Assembly: GCA_028875175.1 (NCBI GenBank)
Contig: JAPPFO010000160.1
Coordinates: forward strand, 1-7,864
Source of the DNA: Chloroflexota bacterium
GTDB taxonomy: Bacteria; Chloroflexota; UBA11872
Length of the DNA: 7,864 nucleotides
Direction: 5' to 3'
Below, piece by piece: positions 1 through 4,933 of the stretch (position 1 is its first letter; every line of letters begins with the position of its first letter). Below the pieces are notes generated by a model that was given only the letters and a program-made list of their open reading frames with translations, had not been told where the DNA came from and did not search any database. A program made the translations under genes and the position numbers.

Positions 1-1
1 C

Positions 2-472
2 GGCGGCACCATCGTCAAGCAGGCCCGCGAACTGGGCTACGACGGTCCCATCTACTCCGAGGTGGTACCCACGGGGCCCAATGCCCTGGAGATTGCCGGC
101 GAGCACGCGACCGGGCTGAAAGCCATTGTTCCGGACCCTGAGTTGAACACCAGCACCGGCCGAGATTTTCTGGCGAGTTTCAACGAACGTCACGGCCTCG
201 CCCCGTGGCCCTGGTACCAGGGGTCGGCATACGACGGCGTCTACATTGCCGCGGAATGCCTGCGGCAGACGAACGACGACCAGGACGCCGAGGGCTTCAG
301 GGCGTGTCTGCACGACCTCATCTGGAGCGGGGCGATCGGCGACGACTACAGCTTTGACGAGCACGGGGACGTGACCGGCATCTCGCACGTGTTGATTGAA
401 GTCCTGCCGGTGGCCGAGCGGACGGAGGAGAATCTGGGGTACCGGGTGGTGCGGGGGCGGGCGGCTTCCTAG
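2..472 (+). CDS. ABC transporter substrate-binding protein, branched-chain amino-acid type (C-terminal part)
   Basis: This is the last 156 codons of a gene that begins left of the window; the open frame is already running at base 2 and ends at TAG 470-472. The fragment looks like the C-terminal lobe of a type I periplasmic binding protein (LivJ/Peripla_BP_6 family). It has an alternating helix/strand layout, a stretch resembling the lobe-2 segment around YDGPIYSEV, the NERHGLAPWPW helix end, and a YQGSAYDGVYIAAECL helix of the kind these proteins use near the hinge. Family members sit outside the membrane and deliver amino acids, amides or similar small molecules to an ABC permease. The ligand cannot be read from this part. 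The signal peptide or lipobox would lie upstream, and no permease or ATPase gene is visible downstream. The family call is fairly sure; the substrate is unknown. Confidence 0.82.
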   Translation, partial: GGTIVKQARELGYDGPIYSEVVPTGPNALEIAGEHATGLKAIVPDPELNTSTGRDFLASFNERHGLAPWPWYQGSAYDGVYIAAECLRQTNDDQDAEGFRACLHDLIWSGAIGDDYSFDEHGDVTGISHVLIEVLPVAERTEENLGYRVVRGRAAS

Positions 473-473
473 C

Positions 474-488
474 GACCGCATATCGGTC
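474..488. repeat. Small inverted repeat just after the binding-protein stop
   Basis: GACCG (474-478) and CGGTC (484-488) can pair around a five-base CATAT loop, two bases after the TAG of the binding-protein gene. The position suits a transcript end, but the stem is only 5 bp and no T-run follows, so I do not call it an intrinsic terminator. Confidence 0.3.
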
Positions 489-540
489 CGCGCGGGCCAG
501 GGGCGCCTGGGATTTGGCGGATCGCGGCTTCCGCGTGGCT

Positions 541-574
541 CAACGAGCGCGAAGGCCTGGCGCGCTGGCCCGGG
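541..574 (+). repeat. Possible degenerate echo of binding-protein coding sequence
   Basis: Bases 541-574 match bases 181-214 inside the upstream binding-protein gene at 25 of 34 positions, without gaps. Translated in the same frame, the gap segment reads NEREGLARWPG against NERHGLAPWPW in the gene, 8 of 11 residues alike. The two lie exactly 360 bases apart, and the frame closes at TGA 584-586. This may be a decayed remnant of a partial duplication or of a neighbouring paralogue, or it may be chance in GC-rich DNA. There is no start codon context and no longer coding match. Confidence 0.25.
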
Positions 575-575
575 G

Positions 576-604
576 TTGCCACCTGATACGTATCGGGTTA
601 CAAT
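576..604 (+). promoter_or_regulatory. Sigma70-type promoter of the higBA operon
   Basis: A -35 box TTGCCA (576-581, five of six to TTGACA) and a -10 box TACAAT (599-604, five of six to TATAAT) are separated by 17 bases, the optimal spacing. Transcription would start about seven bases past the -10 box, at or next to base 611, which is the A of the higB ATG. No Shine-Dalgarno sequence with usable spacing precedes that ATG, consistent with a leaderless mRNA. The start point is predicted, not measured. Confidence 0.75.
581..598. promoter_or_regulatory. Palindromic operator, probably for HigA
   Basis: The sequence ACCTGATACGTATCGGGT is an inverted repeat with a perfect 10-bp core, GATACGTATC (585-594). 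Pairing extends through one G-T mismatch to three more complementary bases on each side. It exactly fills the spacer between the -35 and -10 boxes, so a bound dimer would block RNA polymerase. HigA antitoxins usually repress their own operon through such palindromes. Assignment to this HigA is an inference from position. Confidence 0.7.
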
Positions 605-610
605 CCGGGG

Positions 611-889
611 ATGATTGTGCCGTTCCGGCACAAAGGGCTGCGGCGGCTCTACGAGAGAGGTGACGGGCGGCTTCTCCCGTCACGACGCGTTGGCAAGATC
701 GAGCGGATCCTGGCGCGGCTGGACGTGGCGAAGGAGCCGGCCGACATGAATCTGCCCGGCTGCCAACTGCATCCGCTGCGGGGCAACCTGGCCGGGTTCT
801 GGGCCGTCAGCGTCTCGGGGAACTGGCGCATCATCTTTCGCTTCGAGGCGGAAAACGTCCGCGATGTGGACCTGGTGGACTACCACTAG
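611..889 (+). CDS. higB: HigB-type toxin (RelE/ParE superfamily mRNA interferase)
   Basis: This 92-residue protein has the full length and conserved pattern of HigB toxins, which enter the ribosomal A site and cut mRNA during translation. Visible family features are an N-terminal FRHKGL segment, an H54-x-L-R-G motif, a WAVSVSGNWRIIF core strand (N71, W72, R73) and the C-terminal D90-Y91-H92 ending. In the well-studied Proteus HigB the active residues lie near K57 and at D90, Y91 and H92; here position 57 is Arg, a conservative basic change, and the rest match. No stop, frameshift or truncation is seen, so the toxin is probably active. It is the first gene of an operon with higA 25 bases downstream. 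The ATG coincides with the predicted transcription start, and translation is probably leaderless. Confidence 0.94.
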   Translation: MIVPFRHKGLRRLYERGDGRLLPSRRVGKIERILARLDVAKEPADMNLPGCQLHPLRGNLAGFWAVSVSGNWRIIFRFEAENVRDVDLVDYH

Positions 890-902
890 CGTCCCTGACT
901 AG

Positions 903-908
903 AAGGAG
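903..908 (+). promoter_or_regulatory. Ribosome binding site of higA
   Basis: AAGGAG lies six bases before ATG 915. It is the strongest Shine-Dalgarno sequence seen in the window and contrasts with the toxin gene, which has none. This could favour more antitoxin than toxin from one transcript. It also decides the start at 915 over the in-frame ATG at 921. Confidence 0.85.
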
Positions 909-914
909 ATTGCG

Positions 915-1247
915 ATGCCTATGCACAGCCCGCCCCATCCGGGGGCGTCTGTCCGCTATGACTGCCTGGAACCGCTGGGCCTGAGCGTGACTGACGGTGC
1001 GCGCGTGCTGGGCGTGAGCCGGAAGCAACTGTCGGCGCTGGTGAACGGGCGGGCAGGGATTTCGCCGGAGATGGCAATTCGCCTCGACAAAGCCTTCGGG
1101 GGCGGCGCCAGCACGTGGTATCAGTTGCAGGCGGCCTATGACATGGCGCAGGCGATGCGGCGGGCCGGGGAAATCCGGCTTGACGTGCCGGAGGCGGTGC
1201 TGGCGTTTCGGGAGCGGGCGGCCAGGTACAGCGTTGACGAGGCGTAG
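915..1247 (+). CDS. higA: HigA-type antitoxin (XRE-family helix-turn-helix)
   Basis: The 110-residue product opens with a HigA/VapI-like leader (HPGASVRYDCLEPLGLSV) and continues with a helix-turn-helix at about residues 24-47, in which GVSRKQLSALVNGR is the recognition half. The segment GISPEMAIRLDKAFGGGASTWYQLQAAYD (residues 48-76, interrupted here only for description) is the family's signature dimer region. HigA binds and neutralises HigB and represses the shared promoter as a DNA-binding dimer; the palindrome at 581-598 is the obvious target. The tail after residue 85 (RLDVPEAVLAFRERAARYSVDEA) is somewhat longer than in many HigA proteins and is predicted to be helical and charged. The stop is TAG, and 47 bases separate it from the convergent aminotransferase gene. 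Toxin-first order is typical for higBA. Confidence 0.94.
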   Translation: MPMHSPPHPGASVRYDCLEPLGLSVTDGARVLGVSRKQLSALVNGRAGISPEMAIRLDKAFGGGASTWYQLQAAYDMAQAMRRAGEIRLDVPEAVLAFRERAARYSVDEA

Positions 1248-1294
1248 GGGATGCAGCGAGGCACCGACCGTGGACGACGCCCCAGGAATGGACG

Positions 1295-2506
1295 CTAGCT
1301 TGGGGCGGCTGCCGTAAGTTCGGCCTGGAGGGTTTGGACGAGGCGGCGGGTGCCTTCGCGGAGCTGGTCTTCGGGGATGTAGCTGTAGGCCAGGCGGATG
1401 CAGCGGCGATTCCGGTCATGGGCGAAGCAGTGGTGGCCGGCCAGGTAGGTCACGCCATTCTCTTCGGCGCGTTCGCGGATGGCCTCGCTGTCGGCGCCTT
1501 CGGGTAGCTCCAGCCAGACGAAAAAGCCGCCGACGGGTGTGATCCAGTCGCAGCCGAGGTCACGAAGCGGCGCCAACTCCTCGAGCATGGCGTCGCGGCG
1601 CCTGCGGTAGAGGTCCAGCAGGGAGGGCAGACGCCTGGCGAGCGCGCCGCTTTGCAGGTAGGCGCCGGTGACCCAGGCGGCGAAGGGGCTGGTGGCGCTG
1701 TCGGCCTTGAGGCCGCACATCCGCGAGATGTCGTCGGGCTCGGCGATGGCCCAGCCGAGGCGCATGCCGCCGGCGACCAGCTTGGAGAGGGTGCCCAGCT
1801 TGATGACGCGCTCGCGGCCGGCGATGGCGTAGAGGGCGGGTGGGCGGGCGCCCTCGAAGATGAGATCGCCGTAGGCGTCGTCTTCGAGAAAGACCAGGTC
1901 AATTTCCTCGGCGACCTCGGCAAGCTGGCGGCGGCGTTCCACGGGGGCGTTGAAGCCGACGGGGTTGTGGACGGTGGGCATGGTGTAGACGAGGGAGACG
2001 TGGGCTCCGGCCCGGCGCTGGCGAGTCACCGTTTCGCGCAGCGCGGAGGGGATGATGCCGAGCTCGTCGGTGTCGACGCCGACGACGTTGATGCCAAGCC
2101 CGCGGAAGAACCAGAGGGCGCCGATGAAGGTGGGCGACTCGACGATCACGGTCCCGCCGGGCGGCACCAGCAATCGCGCGGCCAGCGCGATGCCCTGCGA
2201 GGCGCCGCTGGTAATCATGATGTTGTCTGGGCCGACGTCCAGGCCCTCGGTGGCGCCGACCCAGCCAGCCAGGAAGCTGCGCAGCGGTTCGGGGCCGGAG
2301 ACGGGTCCGTATTGGAGGGCCTCGGCGTTGTGATCGGCCATGAGGGCGGCGGTTGTCTCGGCCAACTCGTCGTAGGGAAAGCTCGCCGAGTCGGGGAAGC
2401 CGTAGGCGAGGCTGATCAGGCCGGGCCGCTGCATGGTCCAACTGGGCCGCAACGGGTTCTGCTCCATCGCCTGCGCAACGGGGCTGTAGTGGGCTTGGAG
2501 GCTCAT
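1295..2506 (-). CDS. PLP-dependent class I/II aminotransferase, 2-aminoadipate (LysN/ARO8)-like
   Basis: Counting from ATG 2506, the product has 403 residues and is a fold-type I aminotransferase using pyridoxal phosphate. Visible landmarks are the SGASQGIALAARLL cofactor-phosphate loop (about 100-113), the HNP asparagine (N181), the DDAY pair with D209 and Y212, the Schiff-base lysine K242 in LGTLSKLVAGGMRLGW with R249, and the substrate-carboxylate arginine R371 in CIRLAYSY. The N-terminal YGFPD and YGPVSGPEPLR segments are typical of the LysN/ARO8/MocR-catalytic-domain group, whose members accept 2-aminoadipate, aromatic or branched-chain amino acids. There is no N-terminal GntR domain, so it is an enzyme, not a MocR regulator. 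The exact substrate is open. The GTG at 2530 extends the frame by eight codons, but a promoter lies between the two starts, so 2506 is preferred. Confidence 0.9.
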   Translation of the reverse strand: MSLQAHYSPVAQAMEQNPLRPSWTMQRPGLISLAYGFPDSASFPYDELAETTAALMADHNAEALQYGPVSGPEPLRSFLAGWVGATEGLDVGPDNIMITSGASQGIALAARLLVPPGGTVIVESPTFIGALWFFRGLGINVVGVDTDELGIIPSALRETVTRQRRAGAHVSLVYTMPTVHNPVGFNAPVERRRQLAEVAEEIDLVFLEDDAYGDLIFEGARPPALYAIAGRERVIKLGTLSKLVAGGMRLGWAIAEPDDISRMCGLKADSATSPFAAWVTGAYLQSGALARRLPSLLDLYRRRRDAMLEELAPLRDLGCDWITPVGGFFVWLELPEGADSEAIRERAEENGVTYLAGHHCFAHDRNRRCIRLAYSYIPEDQLREGTRRLVQTLQAELTAAAPS

Positions 2507-2514
2507 GGGAGCGA

Positions 2515-2523
2515 ATCGTAGCA
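2515..2523 (-). promoter_or_regulatory. Extended -10 promoter of the aminotransferase gene
   Basis: Read on the minus strand, TGC-TACGAT forms an extended -10 element (TGn followed by four of six matches to TATAAT). Only eight bases separate it from ATG 2506, so the transcript would start within about two bases of the ATG. There is no good -35 box, which extended -10 promoters can tolerate, and no Shine-Dalgarno sequence. The call rests on motif fit alone. Confidence 0.45.
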
Positions 2524-2537
2524 ACCGCACACGCGCA

Positions 2538-2556
2538 GACTCGCTAGCGGCGAGTC
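2538..2556. repeat. Inverted repeat in the divergent promoter region (candidate regulator site)
   Basis: GACTCGC (2538-2544) and GCGAGTC (2550-2556) are perfect 7-bp arms around the five bases TAGCG. The repeat lies between the divergent aminotransferase and HIT genes, and its near edge sits where the -35 box of the aminotransferase promoter would be. It could be a regulator binding site. It has no T-tail and follows no gene end, so a terminator role is unlikely. No regulator for it is encoded nearby. Confidence 0.4.
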
Positions 2557-2634
2557 AGCCGAGCCGTTGCGAGGCCGCCCGTCGGTAAGATCACGGCCAG
2601 CATTTGGGGCGGATTTGTAGCCGCCGGACGGGTC

Positions 2635-2638
2635 GGAG
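2635..2638 (+). promoter_or_regulatory. Ribosome binding site of the HIT-family gene
   Basis: GGAG lies six bases before GTG 2645 but only three before the alternative TTG 2642. It favours GTG 2645 as the start. Confidence 0.55.
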
Positions 2639-2644
2639 CGGTTG

Positions 2645-3136
2645 GTGCCTTCGCAGCGGTTGTGGAGTCCCTGGCGGATGGCGTACGTGAGTGGCGAGAA
2701 GCGGGACGACGGGGCTTGTCCGTTTTGCGTGCCGGTGGCGGAGGCCCAGGAGTTACCCGAGTTGCTGGTGCAGGCGGGGCGGCTGGGGTACGTGACGCTG
2801 AACCTGTATCCGTATAACAACGGGCACGTGCTGGTGCTGCCGTACCGGCACGTGGCGGACCTGGATGAGCTTCGAGAGGACGAGGCGGCTGAGTTGATGT
2901 CGCTGGTGGTGCAGGCGCGGGTGGCGTTGCAGGCGGCCTTCGCGCCCGACGGCTACAACGTGGGCATGAACCTGGGTTCAGCGGCGGGCGCCGGGATTCC
3001 GAGCCACCTGCACTTTCACGTGGTGCCGCGCTGGGCGGGCGATACGAACTTCATGCCGGTGACGGGCGACGTCAAGGTGATGCTGGAAACGCTCGATCAG
3101 ACGAAGCGGCGCCTGGTCGAGGCCTGGCCCACCTAG
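2645..3136 (+). CDS. HIT-family protein, Ap4A phosphorylase/hydrolase-like
   Basis: The 163-residue product (GTG start chosen from the GGAG spacing; TTG 2642 would add one codon) belongs to the histidine-triad superfamily of nucleotide hydrolases and transferases. Counting from GTG 2645, it has the N-terminal RLWSPWRMAYV signature, a CPFC pair (25-28) that probably binds zinc, the NLYPYNNGHVLVLPYRHV segment (53-70) and the active-site triad HLHFHVV (H121, H123, H125). The GYNVGMNLG-AAGAGIP lead-in and the GDTNFMPV ending are typical of the bacterial clade often annotated as Ap4A phosphorylase. Members break dinucleoside polyphosphates or nucleotide adducts in the cytoplasm. The substrate here is inferred from clade style only. 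The gene diverges from the aminotransferase, and its TAG shares the bases CTAG with the stop of lepB, which comes from the other strand. Confidence 0.92.
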   Translation: MPSQRLWSPWRMAYVSGEKRDDGACPFCVPVAEAQELPELLVQAGRLGYVTLNLYPYNNGHVLVLPYRHVADLDELREDEAAELMSLVVQARVALQAAFAPDGYNVGMNLGSAAGAGIPSHLHFHVVPRWAGDTNFMPVTGDVKVMLETLDQTKRRLVEAWPT

Positions 3137-3723
3137 CGGCCGGCGCTTCCGGCGGGCAGGAGGTCGGGCGCGCGCTGGGGGACTGGGACCAAAGCCGGCG
3201 CGGCTTCAGGCAGGAATCCGAATTTGCCGGGCGGCCAGTACACGAGCCAAACCTGCCCGACGATTGAGGCGCGAGGCACCGTGCCGATGTCGCGGGAGTC
3301 GCGGCTCTGCAGGCGGTTGTCGCCCATAACGAAGTAGGAATCTTCAGGCACGCGCCTGGCGGGCGTGTCGCGTCCGATCGGGCCGCTGAAGTAGCTGGAC
3401 TCGTCGATGAGGTGGCCGTTGACGAGAACCTGTCCGGCGCGAATTTCGACCTCGTCGTTTGGTAGTCCGATGACGCGCTTGACCAGATCCTCGTCGGGAC
3501 TGCGAGGGGATCGGAAGACGATAACGTCGCCGCGCTGCGGATCTTCGGTGAGGTAGGAGAGTTTGTTGACGAGCAGGAACTCGGAGTCGGCCAGGTTGGG
3601 GGACATGCTGGGGCCCTCGACGAGGAAGTTCTGCACGAGCAGGCGGGTGCCGAAGAAGATCAGGGCGGCCAGGAGCACCGTTTCGGCGATCTCGAGCAGG
3701 ATGTTGCTGTTACGCCTGAACAT
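3133..3723 (-). CDS. lepB: Signal peptidase I
   Basis: This 196-residue protein is a type I signal peptidase, the membrane protease that removes signal peptides from exported proteins using a Ser/Lys dyad. One N-terminal membrane segment (about residues 9-30) is followed by box B with the nucleophile S39 (EGPSMSP). Then come RGDVIVFR (64-71) and the general base K82 in LVKRVIGLPND. Box E, GDNRLQSRDSRDIG (134-147), completes the active site; all key residues are present. A proline- and alanine-rich tail (from about 173) extends past the catalytic domain. One membrane span fits Gram-positive-like or Chloroflexota enzymes more than the two-span proteobacterial type. ATG 3723 is the natural start, with only a weak purine stretch (GAAAG) upstream. 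The stop overlaps the convergent HIT gene by four bases. Confidence 0.96.
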   Translation of the reverse strand: MFRRNSNILLEIAETVLLAALIFFGTRLLVQNFLVEGPSMSPNLADSEFLLVNKLSYLTEDPQRGDVIVFRSPRSPDEDLVKRVIGLPNDEVEIRAGQVLVNGHLIDESSYFSGPIGRDTPARRVPEDSYFVMGDNRLQSRDSRDIGTVPRASIVGQVWLVYWPPGKFGFLPEAAPALVPVPQRAPDLLPAGSAGR

Positions 3724-3741
3724 CAGACTTTCGGGTTCCAG

Positions 3742-3760
3742 GCCGTCATGCAGGGACGGC
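3742..3760 (-). repeat. Hairpin in the lepB leader region
   Basis: GCCGTC (3742-3747) and GACGGC (3755-3760) form a perfect 6-bp stem with a seven-base loop, 19 bases before the lepB ATG. On the lepB transcript it would sit just upstream of the ribosome landing site. A regulatory role is possible but not shown. Confidence 0.35.
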
Positions 3761-3778
3761 TGGTCGTGCGGTACGCGT

Positions 3779-3799
3779 GGGTCTCAGGACGAAAGACCC
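3779..3799 (-). repeat. Second hairpin upstream of lepB
   Basis: GGGTCT (3779-3784) and AGACCC (3794-3799) form a perfect 6-bp stem around a nine-base loop. With the stem at 3742-3760 it makes two hairpins within 60 bases of the lepB leader. No T-run follows on either strand. Confidence 0.3.
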
Positions 3800-3981
3800 T
3801 CAGCGCACCCGACTACCGAAGGGAACGGGCAACGAGATGGTCTTCCGCCACCGATGGGCCCGACGAGTGTGACCGGCCACCAGACCGTTCGTAGCAGCGG
3901 CGAAGTGAATAGCACAAGTATATTGAGGTGAGGCTGCGCTTTGCGGCGCGTGCGTAACCCGCGCCGCCGCGATGCCGGGTC

Positions 3982-4890
3982 GTGGACACCGAGACACGCG
4001 CAGAGAAACGGCGGCGGATGGGTCCAGCAATGCGGGTCGGCGAGCCGGCGAAACGTCCGCCCAGCCGTCGCATCTTTGCCGAGAGCGCGCGCGAACTGGC
4101 GCTGTACCGCTGCACCGTCTATCCGACGCGGGTGGCCACGCAGCGCTGCGACCACTGCGCCCGGCTGTTCTGCGACGAGGCGCTGAACGACACGGACTGG
4201 GGATACGTGTGCGAGGTCTGCCAGGGGCAGCTGGAACGGCGGGTCGAGCTGGACCGTACGGCGCTGCGACGCAACGTGTTTTCCTGGAACTGGCTGCCGG
4301 TGGGGATTGTGCTGGGCCTGTCGTTGGTGATGGCGGTACAGCTGTTCATCGTGTCCAATGGCAGCGATCTGCGGGGCGACCTGGCAGTCAAGATGCGGCT
4401 GCTGTTTGACGGCGCGGACCGCAGCCGCGGGGCACTGGTTTCAGCTTCAGCCGTTGGAGGGCAAGCGTACTCGCCAGCCGGAGCGCAAGAGGGACACGGT
4501 GCGGAGGCGCTGGTGGATGGTCTGGTGGAAGCGGACTTTCCGGCCTGGCGCTCGGCCAATGCCGTATTCCCGCAGGACGTGGTCTTGAAGATGAACCTGC
4601 GCACGCCGATCGCGACAATTGACGTACTGAACCACCCGAGCGAGCCGGCGGACAGTTATGCGCGGCGCGTGCAGGTATTCACTTCGCGCGAGGTTGATCC
4701 GCGCGAGGACCCGTCCGGGCTGAAGTTCATTCGGCAGGCGGAGCTGGAAGCCGCGCCGAGCGTGCGGATTGAGTTTCCGACCGAGGTCACGCGCTACGTG
4801 GTGCTGCGGTTGCTGGCAAATGGCGGACATGCGGGGTATGTGTCGATTGGGGAAGTCGAGGTGCGGTCGCGGGCGGAGCGTGATGGGTAG
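3982..4890 (+). CDS. Membrane protein with a B-box-like zinc finger and an F5/8 type C (discoidin-like) domain
   Basis: The 302-residue product has three parts. Residues 44-80 form a cysteine-rich finger resembling the B-box-like fingers of many bacterial membrane proteins (C44, C56, C59, C64, C77, C80). The usual His is Tyr47 and the usual last Cys of the third pair is Ala67. One hydrophobic span follows at about 104-125 (WLPVGIVLGLSLVMAVQLFI). Residues of about 155-296 resemble an F5/8 type C or galactose-binding-like sandwich: EALVDG and AWRSA near the start, a paired-strand middle (ATIDVLNH, RRVQVFTS), and the ending RYVVLRLL...GYVSIGEVEV. The finger would be cytoplasmic and the sandwich outside. 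The role is unknown; ligand sensing or surface binding is a guess. The start is uncertain: GTG 3982 is the first in frame after TAA 3955-3957, with ATG 4018 or 4030 as alternatives. The pseudouridine synthase gene follows after 43 bases and may be cotranscribed. Confidence 0.8.
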   Translation: MDTETRAEKRRRMGPAMRVGEPAKRPPSRRIFAESARELALYRCTVYPTRVATQRCDHCARLFCDEALNDTDWGYVCEVCQGQLERRVELDRTALRRNVFSWNWLPVGIVLGLSLVMAVQLFIVSNGSDLRGDLAVKMRLLFDGADRSRGALVSASAVGGQAYSPAGAQEGHGAEALVDGLVEADFPAWRSANAVFPQDVVLKMNLRTPIATIDVLNHPSEPADSYARRVQVFTSREVDPREDPSGLKFIRQAELEAAPSVRIEFPTEVTRYVVLRLLANGGHAGYVSIGEVEVRSRAERDG

Positions 4891-4933
4891 GCGAGGCCCT
4901 CCGCGGTTGCACGTCAGCTAGTCCCGAGCCGAG

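Larger units (their letters stand above)
3724..3981. other. Non-coding gap between divergent lepB and the zinc-finger gene
   Basis: These 258 bases separate two divergent genes and should hold both promoters. I found no convincing coding sequence, tRNA, RNase P RNA, tmRNA or SRP RNA signature. Two short hairpins lie near lepB (3742-3760 and 3779-3799), and a longer-range pairing of GGTCT (3839-3843) with AGACC (3882-3886) is possible. An AT-rich island at about 3905-3925 contains TATATT on the plus strand (3919-3924) and TATACT on the minus strand (3922-3917), both possible -10 boxes without good -35 partners. Confidence 0.5.

Noticed and set aside
396..614. Plus-strand open frame (72 codons) bridging the binding-protein end and higB
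   Set aside because: It overlaps the real binding-protein frame, is Arg/Gly-rich without a domain, and crosses the higBA promoter.
1248..1294. Intrinsic terminator between convergent higA and the aminotransferase gene
   Set aside because: The 47 bases hold no stable stem followed by a T-run on either strand.
1652..2521. Long plus-strand open frame (289 codons) opposite the aminotransferase gene
   Set aside because: Its translation is a low-complexity Gly/Asp/Glu/Ala-rich string with no recognisable domain, as expected antisense to a GC-rich gene, and the minus-strand frame carries full aminotransferase motifs.
2507..2530. GTG 2530 as the aminotransferase start
   Set aside because: The eight extra codons span the likely extended -10 promoter, there is no ribosome binding site before the GTG, and the family N-terminus fits ATG 2506.
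3724..3981. A known structural RNA (RNase P RNA, tmRNA, SRP RNA or tRNA) in the gap upstream of lepB
   Set aside because: I looked for the conserved core strings of these RNAs on both strands and found none.
3784..4155. Minus-strand open frame (123 codons) in the gap upstream of lepB
   Set aside because: It runs into the coding start of the zinc-finger gene, has no ribosome binding site, and its translation is compositionally like other shadows.
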